DNA of 64,000 nucleotides from Bryobacteraceae bacterium (GTDB lineage Bacteria > Acidobacteriota > Terriglobia > Bryobacterales > Bryobacteraceae): NCBI GenBank assembly GCA_041394945.1, contig JAWKHH010000002.1, forward strand, positions 380,501 through 444,500, written 5' to 3'. The notes below the pieces were generated by a model, which was not told where the DNA came from, searched no databases, and was given only the letters and a program-made list of their open reading frames with translations. Below are positions 9,701-18,494 of this stretch, one piece after another. The number at the start of each line of letters is the position of its first letter. The first letter of the stretch is position 1. Made by a program: the position numbers and the translations under genes.

Positions 9701-12700
9701 TCCAGGGGATTCAAACATCGCCGAATGTTCTCTCGTGGCCGGCGATCCCCTTCGATCCGCCCGGCTCCAGCGCCCTTCGAACACTTCGCTTCGAGAATAT
9801 TCGCATTGATGCCAGCCAGCTCAACGTGTCGCCAGGCGGCCAGGTCACCGTGCCCATCGTGATCGATTCGGTCGAAGGCATTCAAATCGCCAACGGGACG
9901 CAGATCGTTGCCATCGCCCGTCACGGGTTGTCCGGCTCCGTCCGCGACGCGGCTAACACCGCTGCCGCGCCCGCCAATGGCGTCACCGTCAATACGACGT
10001 CCGCCGGGGCCCGTCAGCGGATCGCCACGCTTCGGTTCAGCGAGTTGTTCGCTTCGTCGCTCAGGCGCCGTAATATCGCCCTCCCGCCAAATATAGATAC
10101 TTCGCCGCCGCCGGTCAGTCAAAACATCCCCGGCATCGCGACCCACACGGAGTCCGGCTTCGTCGTGCTCGGCTTCCCCACGCTTCCCGGCCTTGGCGAC
10201 ATGTGGCGGGCGGGCCTTGCCGATTCCGGCGCCCGCATCCGCGCTGTGTTCTCCGGAGTTCCGCCCGGCGTGGACCTCTCGGTTGGTACAACCTCCGAAT
10301 CCGGCAGGATCCGACTCATCGGAGTCGGCAGCTCGGGCTCGGGAGCCTTCAACCCGGTTTCGCCGGTCAGCGGCTCCATCGCCGATCTCACCGTTGGCGA
10401 CGGCGCCGCCGCGGCGATCTGGGAGGTGCTGCTCACCGATCCCTCGGCGGTGGAGACCCTCGACATCCCCGTCTACGCGACCTACCCGCAGAGCTTCACG
10501 GCTTCCACGCCGATCCGCGTCAGCTTCTCGCTCGTGGCCCAGCCGGATCCGGCATGGTATCCCAACTTCGGTCCGCAGACCGGCGCGGGGAATCTCGCCG
10601 TCTTCTCGCCGGGCCAGACACCCGTTACGCCGCCCCCGCCGCCGATCCAGGAAAGCCCGTCCCTCCTCGTGGACCCGGTGACCATCACGCTCCGCCTGCC
10701 CTCCGGTGGTTCGGCCACCCAGACATTGCGGATTCGCTCCACCGTGCTGCCGCTCAACTGGGGCATCGGCTCGCAGACCCCGTTCCCCGTCGGTTTCAAC
10801 CGCACCCGCGGCGTCACTCCCGATCAGGTGGACGTCACGATCTCCACCGGCGGCCTCGGTCCCGGCAGCTACAGCGGCTTCCTGGCCGTGACGGCGCCGG
10901 ACGCCACCAACTCCACCGTTCTCGTCCACGTGAACCTCGAGGTTTTTGGCGCCCTTCGGCTTATCTCGATCTCACCCGAGAGTTCGGCGCCGAACCCCAC
11001 TGGCATCGTCCTCACGGCCCGTGGCGAGAATGTGCCCGCCGGTACGGTCGTGCAATGGAACGGCGCGCCGCTACCCACAACCGGCGCTGGAACCACGCTC
11101 ACGGCGCAGATCGCCGGGAGTCTCCTCGTCCCAGGCACGGCGCTGATTACCCTTCGCGCGCCGGACGGAACGGTGTCGAACTCACTGCCGTTCGAGGTCA
11201 CGGACCGCCCTGTAATCACTTCGCTCAGCCCGAATCCCGTCACCGCCGGGCGATCGGCGTTCGATCTGTCCATTGAAGGCCGCGGCTTCATCCGCTCGTC
11301 GAGCGCGACCCTTGACGGCGTCGCTCTCGGGCCGCGGTCCATCACAGCCACGCAAATCGTCGCTTTTGTTTCGGCGTCGCAGGTAGCCCGTCCAGGGTCG
11401 TTCCCGGTGAAGGTCTCGAACGGCCAGGTGATGTCCAACGAAGTGCCGCTGGTGGTCAACCCGGCGCCGGTGATCACGCGGCTCGATCCGGCCGAATACG
11501 CCGATCCCACGCAGACCCTCGCCCTGGCCGTGATCGGGACGAATTTCCCGTCCGATGCTACCGTGAGAGTGGATGGCACGCCGGTGAATTCCGTTTGGAT
11601 CAGCGATTCGCGCTTCGACGCCACGGTCCCGGCCGGGATGCTGGCCGGGCGCGACCGCGGGTTGATCACGGTTCTCACCTCCGACGGCGTCTCTTCGAAT
11701 CAGTACCCGCTGCCGGTGGGCGGCGCGATCATGGTGATGTCCGCTCCCATCGCCGCCGGCGATCGCGGCGCCACTATCATGCTGATGGGTTCCGGCTTCG
11801 TTCCCGGCACGCGCGTCCAGTTCGAACGTCCAGGTTCGGCTCCGGTGATTGTCACGCCCGATGTGCTTACCGAAAACAAGATCACCGTTACGATCCCGCC
11901 GGATTTCTCCTCGCGGCCCGGAGCGATCACGGTACGCGTGCTCGTGCCCGGCATGGCCCCGTCGCAGGCCGTTACGGTCACTGTCGAGGAAGGGCCGGTG
12001 ATCACTTCGCTCACGCCGGACTCGGCCCCGTTGGCGAGCGGCGCGGTCGATCTAAAGATATCCGGCTCCGGCTTCCTGCCGGGTTCGTCCGTGCTTTGGA
12101 ACGGACAGCCGATCGGCGGTTCCGGGACGCTTACAATGCTCCAGACGACTGTCCCAGCCAGCCTGATCGCGGCCGCCGGCACGGCCGGCGTCGTCGTGGT
12201 GACGCCCGGCGGCGCGCGTTCCAACCTGGCGTCGTTCCGGTTGATCCTGCCCCCGCCGCCCTCGTTCTCTTCCACCAGCCCCGCTACGTCCACCTCGAAC
12301 CGGACCGTGCAGTTCAACATCGAAACGAGCGCCGGCTACCCGGCGCCGCTGACCGGGAAGTTCACGCTCACCTTCGAGCCCGACGGCGGTCTCCCCGACG
12401 ATCCGGCCATCGCTTTCGCCGACGGGACGCGCATGCTGAACATCGCGTTGCCGGCCAACTCCACCACGCCGGTCCCGGTGAATCTGCGAACTGGCACCAC
12501 CGCCGGAACCATTGTGCTGACGGCGATGTTCGACCCGCCGGAGGGCGGGACCGCGCCGGAACTCGCTCCGCTGCGGATCGCAATCGCCCGGGCCATCCCG
12601 GTGTTCGATGTTTCGATCACCTGTTCCCGCACCTCGGCCACCGAACTCACCATCACCGCCGACGGCTACAGCAACACCCGCGAGGTGCGCCAGGCGGCTT

Positions 12701-12933
12701 TCACCTTTGCTCCAGCGCCGGGCGAATCGTTCGCTTCGCAGACGGCCCCGGTCGATGTCAACGGCCTGTTCTCGACGTGGTATGCGAGCTCCGCGTCCAG
12801 CCAACTCGGCGGGACGTTCCGCTACCGACAGATATTCAACGTGCAGCCGGCCGCATCGGCGGTGGCCTCGGTCACGCTGACGCTCACCAACGCGGTGGGC
12901 TCGGCCACATCGGCGCCCGCGGCCTGCCAGTAA
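6703..12933 (+). CDS. Giant exported repeat protein with BACON-like and IPT/TIG domains
   Basis: 2076 residues from GTG 6703 (GTGA overlap with the previous stop). A signal peptide occupies residues 1-25 (ending AASAQ). Three tandem ~427-residue repeats follow (from residues 29, 457 and 884), each opening with (L/V)TC, a GR(S/T)EL(V/A)AS strand and a second Cys before TGG; the repeats are joined by poly-Pro linkers. A BACON-like beta domain (~1318-1412) comes next, then about five IPT/TIG domains (~1415-1850), recognisable from ISPESSAPNP, LTARGENVPAGTVVQWNG and ITSLTPDSAP. The last ~220 residues are a further strand-rich region ending in Cys-Gln. No sorting or membrane anchor is visible, so it is secreted or held by partners. 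An adhesin or matrix role is inference. Confidence 0.85.
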   Translation: MRSTAAATGARLALLFAAAVAASAQVPPLTCAVSGTAVPVRSSGRSELAASVLITCTGGSPTPDAESMPQTDVIVSVPQPATITSRILDPSNFNEALLLIDDPANDEQYVCEDPLQFCSGTGNGLGFGYYGPGTFENRNVLQGRQTSPGQLIFRGLNFDPPGSGSRTLRIVNIRLDVSALSTGANVVLDLSTQSGGYDVPINLPLSPRTVTVATVQDAISTTVRDTSGSLAPAGGVVVQTGTAGTEVHVADLRVTELFPDAVMRRDDSIPETPGNPFSPADQSDPTFDYQTETGFYNQAFPAISGRGDLATAGLADWGTRVRVTFRGVPAGVRLFVSDLSLNGGAWALTAADATGAGAFSWQTNATHRIEIPVVNGVGTAVWEQLGDDPAMIEFQNLGVYLTYPAGAVTSGPITADVSLAPVSTDPTLIPRHDGRSTTHNVVVLQTGTPPPPPPPALTCSAQTPTANAIRAEGRTELVASLVVTCTGGAPTLAGQSIPTANFRITSPVPITSANLSGTRSEALVLIDDPGPAMQFPCTGTNGQCPAFGNGTGTGYYGGGSQTPTLPNNRNVFQGDHSTTNAIDWAAIPVDPPGANQLRTFRFENIRIDASQLSAPPSGQVNVQLTIATVSGVAISNGIQVVSIARSGLSTSVRNAANSAALPNAGASIDTTAAATRQRIATLRFSELFAAAFKRRTLAVPPNVDASPAPVNQNTPGAVPLTESGFVNLSFPNVVGLGNLATAGLANSGARIRAVFSAIPAGMTLSVGTTSDTGKIRLISTVSGGAGAFTPVPPTTGTIADLTASNGSVTTVWEALLTDSGAIEDIDIPVYATYPAGFNAASPIQVNLSLAPEQQSLWLPHFFPQTSLTNVAAFASSPPPPPAMVTCAAQPPAADLIRAEGRTELVASLTVVCTGGAPFGAGLSLDSTDIRITAPVPITSRILNPTLQRSEALALVDEPAPGSQFLCADVSGCSGFGNGTGTGYYGGNAQSPNSPNNRNVFQGIQTSPNVLSWPAIPFDPPGSSALRTLRFENIRIDASQLNVSPGGQVTVPIVIDSVEGIQIANGTQIVAIARHGLSGSVRDAANTAAAPANGVTVNTTSAGARQRIATLRFSELFASSLRRRNIALPPNIDTSPPPVSQNIPGIATHTESGFVVLGFPTLPGLGDMWRAGLADSGARIRAVFSGVPPGVDLSVGTTSESGRIRLIGVGSSGSGAFNPVSPVSGSIADLTVGDGAAAAIWEVLLTDPSAVETLDIPVYATYPQSFTASTPIRVSFSLVAQPDPAWYPNFGPQTGAGNLAVFSPGQTPVTPPPPPIQESPSLLVDPVTITLRLPSGGSATQTLRIRSTVLPLNWGIGSQTPFPVGFNRTRGVTPDQVDVTISTGGLGPGSYSGFLAVTAPDATNSTVLVHVNLEVFGALRLISISPESSAPNPTGIVLTARGENVPAGTVVQWNGAPLPTTGAGTTLTAQIAGSLLVPGTALITLRAPDGTVSNSLPFEVTDRPVITSLSPNPVTAGRSAFDLSIEGRGFIRSSSATLDGVALGPRSITATQIVAFVSASQVARPGSFPVKVSNGQVMSNEVPLVVNPAPVITRLDPAEYADPTQTLALAVIGTNFPSDATVRVDGTPVNSVWISDSRFDATVPAGMLAGRDRGLITVLTSDGVSSNQYPLPVGGAIMVMSAPIAAGDRGATIMLMGSGFVPGTRVQFERPGSAPVIVTPDVLTENKITVTIPPDFSSRPGAITVRVLVPGMAPSQAVTVTVEEGPVITSLTPDSAPLASGAVDLKISGSGFLPGSSVLWNGQPIGGSGTLTMLQTTVPASLIAAAGTAGVVVVTPGGARSNLASFRLILPPPPSFSSTSPATSTSNRTVQFNIETSAGYPAPLTGKFTLTFEPDGGLPDDPAIAFADGTRMLNIALPANSTTPVPVNLRTGTTAGTIVLTAMFDPPEGGTAPELAPLRIAIARAIPVFDVSITCSRTSATELTITADGYSNTREVRQAAFTFAPAPGESFASQTAPVDVNGLFSTWYASSASSQLGGTFRYRQIFNVQPAASAVASVTLTLTNAVGSATSAPAACQ
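6787..8040 (+). repeat. Long tandem repeat, unit 1
   Basis: First of three in-gene repeats of about 1.28 kb, opening with the LTC motif. It is the most divergent copy: its SSGRSELAAS and FGYYGPGTF segments differ from the EGRTELVAS and GTGYYGG of units 2 and 3. Confidence 0.8.
8071..9345 (+). repeat. Long tandem repeat, unit 2
   Basis: Second copy, starting 1284 bp after unit 1 and preceded by a poly-Pro linker. It shares EGRTELVAS, NGTGTGYYGG, NNRNVFQG, LRFSELFA and YATYPAGF with unit 3. Confidence 0.85.
9352..10617 (+). repeat. Long tandem repeat, unit 3
   Basis: Third copy, starting 1281 bp after unit 2. It is close to unit 2 even at nucleotide level around the ATCGCCAC...CGGTTCAGCGAGTTGTTC segment, indicating a recent duplication or gene conversion. 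A Pro-rich linker follows. Confidence 0.85.
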
Positions 12934-12952
12934 CCCGGGAGGTCCCAGACCG

Positions 12953-15142
12953 TTGGAAGACGATCCTACTCTCCGGATCTCGAAAGAGGAAGAATCCTCC
13001 GAGCCGAAGCCCCTGCTGAAGGAGCGCTACGAGGTGGAGCGGGAGCTCGGCCGCGGCGGCATGAGCGTCGTGTTTCTCGCCCGCGACAAGATGCTCCACG
13101 ACAAGCGCGTCGTGATCAAGGTTCTGCTGGAGGAAGCCAGCCAGGACGAATGGGTGCGCCGCAAGTTCCACCAGGAAATGGAAGCGCTCGCCCGCATTGA
13201 CCATCCCGGCGTGGTGGGCGTGCTCGATACCGGCCGCACGCCCACCGGCAAGGACTTCCTGGTGATGCAGTACGTCCTCGGCGCGAACCTGCGAACGCTG
13301 CTCCCGCCGACCGGCATGGACTTCAAGCGCGCCGCGAACCTGATCCGCCAGACCGGCGCCGCGCTCGATGCCGCCCACGCCGCCGGCGTGCTCCATCGCG
13401 ACGTGAAGCCCGAGAACATCATGGTCCGCCAGATCGGCGGGGACGAGCATGTCACGCTGATCGATTTCGGCATCGCCGGAATCGCCAATTCGGTGCTCGG
13501 GCCCGCCGTCACCAAGATCGCCGGCAGCACCGCCTACATGGCCCCCGAACAGTTCGCCGGCGAACCCTCCCGCGCCAGCGACATCTACGCGCTCGGCGTG
13601 GTGGCGTACGAGATGCTCACCGGCACGAGGCCGTTCCAGGGCACTACCTACACGCACCTGACCAGCGAAGACAACGCCATGTGCATGCGGCCGGGCGAAC
13701 TGCGGCCGGATTTGCCCGTCGCCGCCGGGCGCGCGATCCTCAAGGCGCTCTCGTTCCGCCCGGAACGCCGCTTCGGCAGCGCCCGTGAGTTCGCCGACGA
13801 ACTCTATTCCGCACTGGTTGGCGACACGAGCAACAATCGCGCCGCCGGGCCGGAGATGGCTCACGTGCTGTTCCTCGATCTCGTCGGCTATTCGCTGCTC
13901 AATATGGATCAGCAGAAGGCGGCGATCAAGGAACTCCAGTCGCTCGTGCGCCAGTCCAACCGCCTCCAGCAGGCCGAACGCTCGCGCGAGATCGTGCGCC
14001 TGCCCACCGGCGATGGCATGGCGCTCGTCTTCTTTCGCGATCCGACGGCGCCGGCCCGCTGCGCGCTCGAGGTCGCCGAGGCGCTGAAGCCGCATCCGAG
14101 TCTTCAGGTCCGCATGGGCATCCACACCGGACCCGTCTTCCGGGTGGCCGACATCAACGAAAACTCGAACGTCTCCGGCGGCGGCATCAACATGGCCCAG
14201 CGCGTCATGGATTGCGGCGACGGCGGGCACATCCTCGTTTCCAAGGCGGTCGCCGACGTTCTCACGCAGTTCAGCGATTGGCAGCCCTACCTCACCGACC
14301 TCGGCGAGCATCAGGTGAAGCACGGCGTTACCGTCCACATCTTCAACCTCGCGACGCCGCAGGCCGGCAATCCGGCGATGCCGACGAAAGTCATCCAGAT
14401 GAAGAGCAAGGTGGAGCCGCCTCCGCCCGCTCCGGAGCCTCCACCGGCCGCGGAGGCTGCTCCCCCTCCCGAGCCGGAATCCGGTTCCACGCGCCGCATC
14501 GCGACGATTCTGGTCCCGATTCTGCTTGCCGCGGCCGGCGTCGCCGCGTGGAAGTTCATGGGCGAATCGGAGCCCCCGCCGCCCGCGGTCCAAACCGAAA
14601 TCGGCTATTGGGTCACGGTGCAGAAATACCGCGACGGGCAACCCTATCAGGATCCGTTCCGGCTCGCCCGCGAGATGATCTTCGAGAAGGACTACGCCAT
14701 CGCGCTCCAGTTCATCGCCACCCAGGACGGCTTCCTCTACGTGCTCAACGCCGGGACAGACGGCGCCACCGGCGGCCGTACGCTGAACATGCTCTACCCG
14801 CGCACCGGCGACACCGCCGGCATCGCCCGCGGACGTGAGATCCGCGTGCCGCCGGACCGGACCGCGTGGTTCCGCTTCGACGACGCAACCGGCAAGGAAA
14901 CCTGCTATCTCGTCTGGTCGAGGGCCGCCATCCCCGAACTCGAAAAAGCGCGTGCCCTGCCGCCGGACCCGAACTACCGCGTCGTCGTCGTGCGCGACCC
15001 GGCGTCGGTCGCCGCGCTCGAAGAACTACTGGCATCCGGCAGCCAGCGCGTGGCGGCAAAGCCTAACGACGAGACCAAGACGACGCAACTGACCTCCAGC
15101 GGCGACGTGCTCGTGCATAAAATCGAATTGGAGCATCATTGA
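12953..15142 (+). CDS. Membrane Ser/Thr kinase - class III cyclase-like - DUF4384 fusion
   Basis: 729 residues from TTG 12953, with GGGAGG 10 bases upstream. A Hanks kinase domain (26-288) is complete: glycine loop GRGGMSVV (33-40), Lys56, HRD (148-150), DFG (171-173) and APE (197-199). A class III nucleotidyl cyclase homology domain follows (303-465). It keeps metal Asp309 and Asp354 and the Asn413/Arg417 pair, but no Lys sits three residues before the GDG motif, so substrate binding may be altered. A Pro-rich linker and one membrane helix (516-535) lead to an outside DUF4384 domain (~550-729). The layout suggests an outside sensor driving an inside kinase and cyclase-like module. It lies 19 bp after the giant surface protein and 1 bp before a caspase gene. 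Confidence 0.88.
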   Translation: MEDDPTLRISKEEESSEPKPLLKERYEVERELGRGGMSVVFLARDKMLHDKRVVIKVLLEEASQDEWVRRKFHQEMEALARIDHPGVVGVLDTGRTPTGKDFLVMQYVLGANLRTLLPPTGMDFKRAANLIRQTGAALDAAHAAGVLHRDVKPENIMVRQIGGDEHVTLIDFGIAGIANSVLGPAVTKIAGSTAYMAPEQFAGEPSRASDIYALGVVAYEMLTGTRPFQGTTYTHLTSEDNAMCMRPGELRPDLPVAAGRAILKALSFRPERRFGSAREFADELYSALVGDTSNNRAAGPEMAHVLFLDLVGYSLLNMDQQKAAIKELQSLVRQSNRLQQAERSREIVRLPTGDGMALVFFRDPTAPARCALEVAEALKPHPSLQVRMGIHTGPVFRVADINENSNVSGGGINMAQRVMDCGDGGHILVSKAVADVLTQFSDWQPYLTDLGEHQVKHGVTVHIFNLATPQAGNPAMPTKVIQMKSKVEPPPPAPEPPPAAEAAPPPEPESGSTRRIATILVPILLAAAGVAAWKFMGESEPPPPAVQTEIGYWVTVQKYRDGQPYQDPFRLAREMIFEKDYAIALQFIATQDGFLYVLNAGTDGATGGRTLNMLYPRTGDTAGIARGREIRVPPDRTAWFRFDDATGKETCYLVWSRAAIPELEKARALPPDPNYRVVVVRDPASVAALEELLASGSQRVAAKPNDETKTTQLTSSGDVLVHKIELEHH

Positions 15143-15143
15143 C

Positions 15144-17273
15144 TTGGTTCGATTGAAGTCCGCGATCATCCTGGGAGCAGCCGCCGCGCTGGCGTTTTCC
15201 CAGGCCCCGAAATCGACCCCGAATTCGGCCTCAGATTCGAAGGAACGAACCAAAGCCGGGCAGCGCAGCCGCGATCTGGAAACCACCGAAGTTCCCGCCG
15301 CGCGAACCTCTGACGCGCCGCCGCCCAAAACCACCATCCCGCGGAGCTACGCGCTCGTCGTCGGCGTCTCCGCCTACAAGAACCTCAAGCCGGAGCAGAA
15401 CTTACAGTTCGCTGAACGGGACGCCCAGGCGCTCTTCTCGATCCTCATCTCCACCGAGGGCGGCAACTTTCCCGCGGAAAACGTCCACACGCTCGTCGGC
15501 CCGAAGGCCACGCTCTCCAACCTTCGCCGCGAGGTGGAGCAATGGCTTCCTTCGGTCACCCGCGACGACGACCGGGTGCTGATTTACTTCGCCGGGCACG
15601 GGTTTGTATCCTCGGGTCAGGCCTACCTCGCCCCGTGGGACTTCGAGCCCCGCGACATCGCCACCTCCGGCTACCCGATGGCCAAGCTCGGCGAGATGAT
15701 CGGCTCGAAAATCAAAGGCAAATGGAAGGTCCTCCTCGCCGACGCCTGTCATAGCGGCGCCATCTCTCCCGAAAACAGCGAAGGCGTCTTCCGTGGCCTG
15801 CTCGACCTGAACAAATCGATGTTCGTCATGTCGGCCAGCCGCGACCGCGAACAATCGTTCGAAAGTCCGGACTTCGGCGGTGGCCACGGCGTGTTCACCT
15901 ACTACGTGGAGCGCGGCCTGAGCGGCGCCGCCGACGAGAGCCGCGACGGCATCGTCACCGCCGACGAACTCGCCGAATACGTCCGCACCAACGTCCGCTC
16001 GGCCACCCAGAACCGCCAGAATCCCGTTTCCGACCGCGGCAGCTTCGACCCCAACATGCTGCTCGCCTTCGTCCCCTCGAACGCCATCGTCGATCCGCCG
16101 AAGGAGGCGAAAACCGGCACGCTCATCTTCGAGGCGAACATGGATGGCGTCGAGGTGTTCCTCGACGAAAAGTCGCAAGGCGTCGTGGACAAGGGCAAGC
16201 CGCTGCGAATTCCCGGTCTGGCGCCCGGCGCGCACACGATTCAGGGCGTGAAGATGGGCTACGAACCCGATGGGCCCCGCGAACAGATCGTCTACCCGGG
16301 CCAGGAATCCACGGTGACCATCCGCATCCGGTTCGCGAGACGGCGTCCCAAGGCGGCCGTCGACCATCTCGAACGCGGCCTGAAGCCGTATACCGATGGC
16401 GGCGAGGCCAACTATCGTAAGGCTGCCGCCGAGTTCGCCAAGGCGCTCGAGATCGACCCCCAGTACAGTCAGGCGGCGCTCTACCTGGCCCGCGCCCATC
16501 ACGCCTTGTTTGAGAACGACGAATCGCGCAAGATGTACGAACGCGCCATCGCCATCGACCCCGACTACACCGAGGCCCGCGCGAGCTACGGCGGCATGCT
16601 GCTCGACATCGGCGCCACCGACGAGGCGATCCGGCAGTTGTCGGTCGTCGTGGCGCGCGAGCCGGATCACGCGCTTGCCCATACCCAACTCGCCGCCGCC
16701 TATCGAATGCGCGACGGCGCGGATGCCTGGAAGCGCGCGGCCGAATCGGCCGAGCGCGCCATCGCGATCAAGCCCGAAACGGCCGAGCCGTACTTCTGGC
16801 TCGGTGACGCGCGCCGCCTTCTCGGCGAATTCGCGGCCGCGCGCGACGCCTACTTGAACTATCTGAAGCGCAGCGATTTCGACAGCAAGCTCGCCGGCCA
16901 GCTCAACTACTGGGTGCGCGGCTTCCTCATCGGCGGCGGCCGGAAGACTCGCGCCGCACAGCGCGACATCTGGAAGGATCTGCGCTCGCTCGCCTACTTC
17001 GGCCTCTGCGACTGCGAGCGTAATCTGAAGCGGCTCGATGAGGCCATCGCCTATTGCCAGAAGGCGATTTCCTTCGATCCCTCCGACCCCTACATCCACT
17101 ACGCCCTGGGCAGCATCTACGGGCTCAAGGCGCGCGACTCGGGCAGCCTCGAAATGCTCGCCACCTCGTCCAGCCATTTTCGCGCCATGCTGCGCATCAA
17201 TCCCGACGTTGAGCAGGCCGGCCGGGTCCGTGAGATTCTCGACAGCTACGGCAAGTACCTCGACCCGCACTAG
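15144..17273 (+). CDS. Exported caspase-like (C14) protease with PEGA and TPR domains
   Basis: 709 residues from TTG 15144 with GGAG 10 bases upstream. An N-terminal signal peptide (MVRLKSAIILGAAAALAFSQ) precedes a caspase-fold domain (65-310). The catalytic pair is His152 (IYFAGHGF) and Cys202 (LLADACHSGA). A PEGA domain (~325-396) follows and then at least six TPR-like helical repeats (405-700). Bacterial caspase homologues fused to repeats are known for regulated proteolysis and cell-death-like responses. Here the enzyme would act outside the cytoplasm. Adjacent kinase-cyclase and surface-protein genes suggest a shared signalling route, but no substrate can be named. Confidence 0.85.
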   Translation: MVRLKSAIILGAAAALAFSQAPKSTPNSASDSKERTKAGQRSRDLETTEVPAARTSDAPPPKTTIPRSYALVVGVSAYKNLKPEQNLQFAERDAQALFSILISTEGGNFPAENVHTLVGPKATLSNLRREVEQWLPSVTRDDDRVLIYFAGHGFVSSGQAYLAPWDFEPRDIATSGYPMAKLGEMIGSKIKGKWKVLLADACHSGAISPENSEGVFRGLLDLNKSMFVMSASRDREQSFESPDFGGGHGVFTYYVERGLSGAADESRDGIVTADELAEYVRTNVRSATQNRQNPVSDRGSFDPNMLLAFVPSNAIVDPPKEAKTGTLIFEANMDGVEVFLDEKSQGVVDKGKPLRIPGLAPGAHTIQGVKMGYEPDGPREQIVYPGQESTVTIRIRFARRRPKAAVDHLERGLKPYTDGGEANYRKAAAEFAKALEIDPQYSQAALYLARAHHALFENDESRKMYERAIAIDPDYTEARASYGGMLLDIGATDEAIRQLSVVVAREPDHALAHTQLAAAYRMRDGADAWKRAAESAERAIAIKPETAEPYFWLGDARRLLGEFAAARDAYLNYLKRSDFDSKLAGQLNYWVRGFLIGGGRKTRAAQRDIWKDLRSLAYFGLCDCERNLKRLDEAIAYCQKAISFDPSDPYIHYALGSIYGLKARDSGSLEMLATSSSHFRAMLRINPDVEQAGRVREILDSYGKYLDPH

Positions 17274-17276
17274 TCC

Positions 17277-18494
17277 ATGCTCCACATCCGAAGCCTGCTC
17301 CCGATACTTGCGCTTTCTGTCGCCGCCGGTGCGCAGAACCGCCGTCTGGACACGACCAATTTCGTAGTCATCGGCGAAGGCCTCGCCGCCGGCCAGGCCG
17401 ACTTCGGCCTCAGCGAAGCCTCGCAGCGGAGCGCCTTCCCGGCGCTCGTCGCCGAGCGAATGGGCGCGCTCTTCCCGCAGCCGCTCATTCAAGGGCCAGG
17501 TCTCATTGATGTTCTTGGAATGCCGCCGCAGACGTTTCTCCCGCCCTTGTTCGGCACTGGAGCGGTCCGTGTACAGGCGCGCGCGCGTCCGGAAAGCGAT
17601 CCGGGGCCGCCGCTGTTCGTCTTCAATGTGTCGGCGCCGAACGCGCGCCTCACCGACGCGCTCACCCGCCGCCCGGCGCATCCGCTGATCCACGAACACG
17701 ACCGTCAGCAGACGGCGCTCAATCTGATCCTGGGGTTCCCGCAACTACTGTTCGATACCGATGTGCCGCTGTGGACGCAGGCGGAATACGCCGAGGCGAT
17801 GAACCCGACGCTCTCGCTCGTCGAACTCGGTTTTTACGATGCGCTCGAAGCCGCCGTCTTCGCCGACCCGGCGCGGATGGCCCCGGCCGAAGCGTTCCGG
17901 CGCGACTACGCCGCCGTCGTCGAACGCCTGCGCCGGCGCTTGGCCGAAGTGATCGTCACTACCGTGCCGGATCCGTTCGATACCGCCTTCTTCGCCACTC
18001 CGGCTCATTGCGCGCGCCTCGTCCGGATGGACCTACCGGCCGTGCTTGCCGGGTTCGCGCTCCGCGACGACGATCGCGTCACCCGCCAGGGCGTGCTCGC
18101 CATGGGCTACGCCGCGATGGTCGGAGCGCCCTCGGCGCTGGACCGGGCGCAGGTCATCCCGGCCTCGGCCGCGGCTGCCGTCGCAGCCCGTGTAGACGCC
18201 TATAACGACGCCATCCGGGAGGTGGCCGCGGCGAACGGAGCGGTGGTCTACGACCTCGCTTCGCTCTATCGCCGCGTCCGGGAAGAAGGCGCCGCCGCCG
18301 GCTCCACCCGGCTCACGGCGGACTACCTAGGCGGCTTCTACTCGCTCGACGGATACTATCCCGGCCGCACCGGCCACGCCCTCATCGCCAATGAAATCGT
18401 CGCGTTGATCAACCGCACCTACGGGGAGAGCTTCCCGCTCGTGGATCTCTCCGGAACCGCCGCCAACGATCCGGCCGCGAGGCATCGCCAATGA
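17277..18494 (+). CDS. Exported SGNH-hydrolase-like protein, likely degenerate active site
   Basis: 405 residues beginning with a signal peptide (LLPILALSVAAGAQ). Block I of GDSL/SGNH hydrolases appears as VVIGEGLAAGQADF (29-42), but the usual GDS is GEG, so the nucleophile Ser is missing at that place. Block V-like FYSLDGYYPGRTGHALIANE near residues 360-380 keeps the DxxxPxxxGH arrangement. The protein is longer than most SGNH enzymes (~200-260) owing to insertions. It may be a binding protein or use another nucleophile. It starts 3 bp after the caspase gene and overlaps the next gene by ATGA. Confidence 0.65.
   Translation: MLHIRSLLPILALSVAAGAQNRRLDTTNFVVIGEGLAAGQADFGLSEASQRSAFPALVAERMGALFPQPLIQGPGLIDVLGMPPQTFLPPLFGTGAVRVQARARPESDPGPPLFVFNVSAPNARLTDALTRRPAHPLIHEHDRQQTALNLILGFPQLLFDTDVPLWTQAEYAEAMNPTLSLVELGFYDALEAAVFADPARMAPAEAFRRDYAAVVERLRRRLAEVIVTTVPDPFDTAFFATPAHCARLVRMDLPAVLAGFALRDDDRVTRQGVLAMGYAAMVGAPSALDRAQVIPASAAAAVAARVDAYNDAIREVAAANGAVVYDLASLYRRVREEGAAAGSTRLTADYLGGFYSLDGYYPGRTGHALIANEIVALINRTYGESFPLVDLSGTAANDPAARHRQ

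Noticed and set aside
8626..10929. Long minus-strand open frame opposite the giant repeat protein
   Set aside because: It only mirrors the in-gene repeats, has no signal or domain, and its codon bias is that of the complementary strand.
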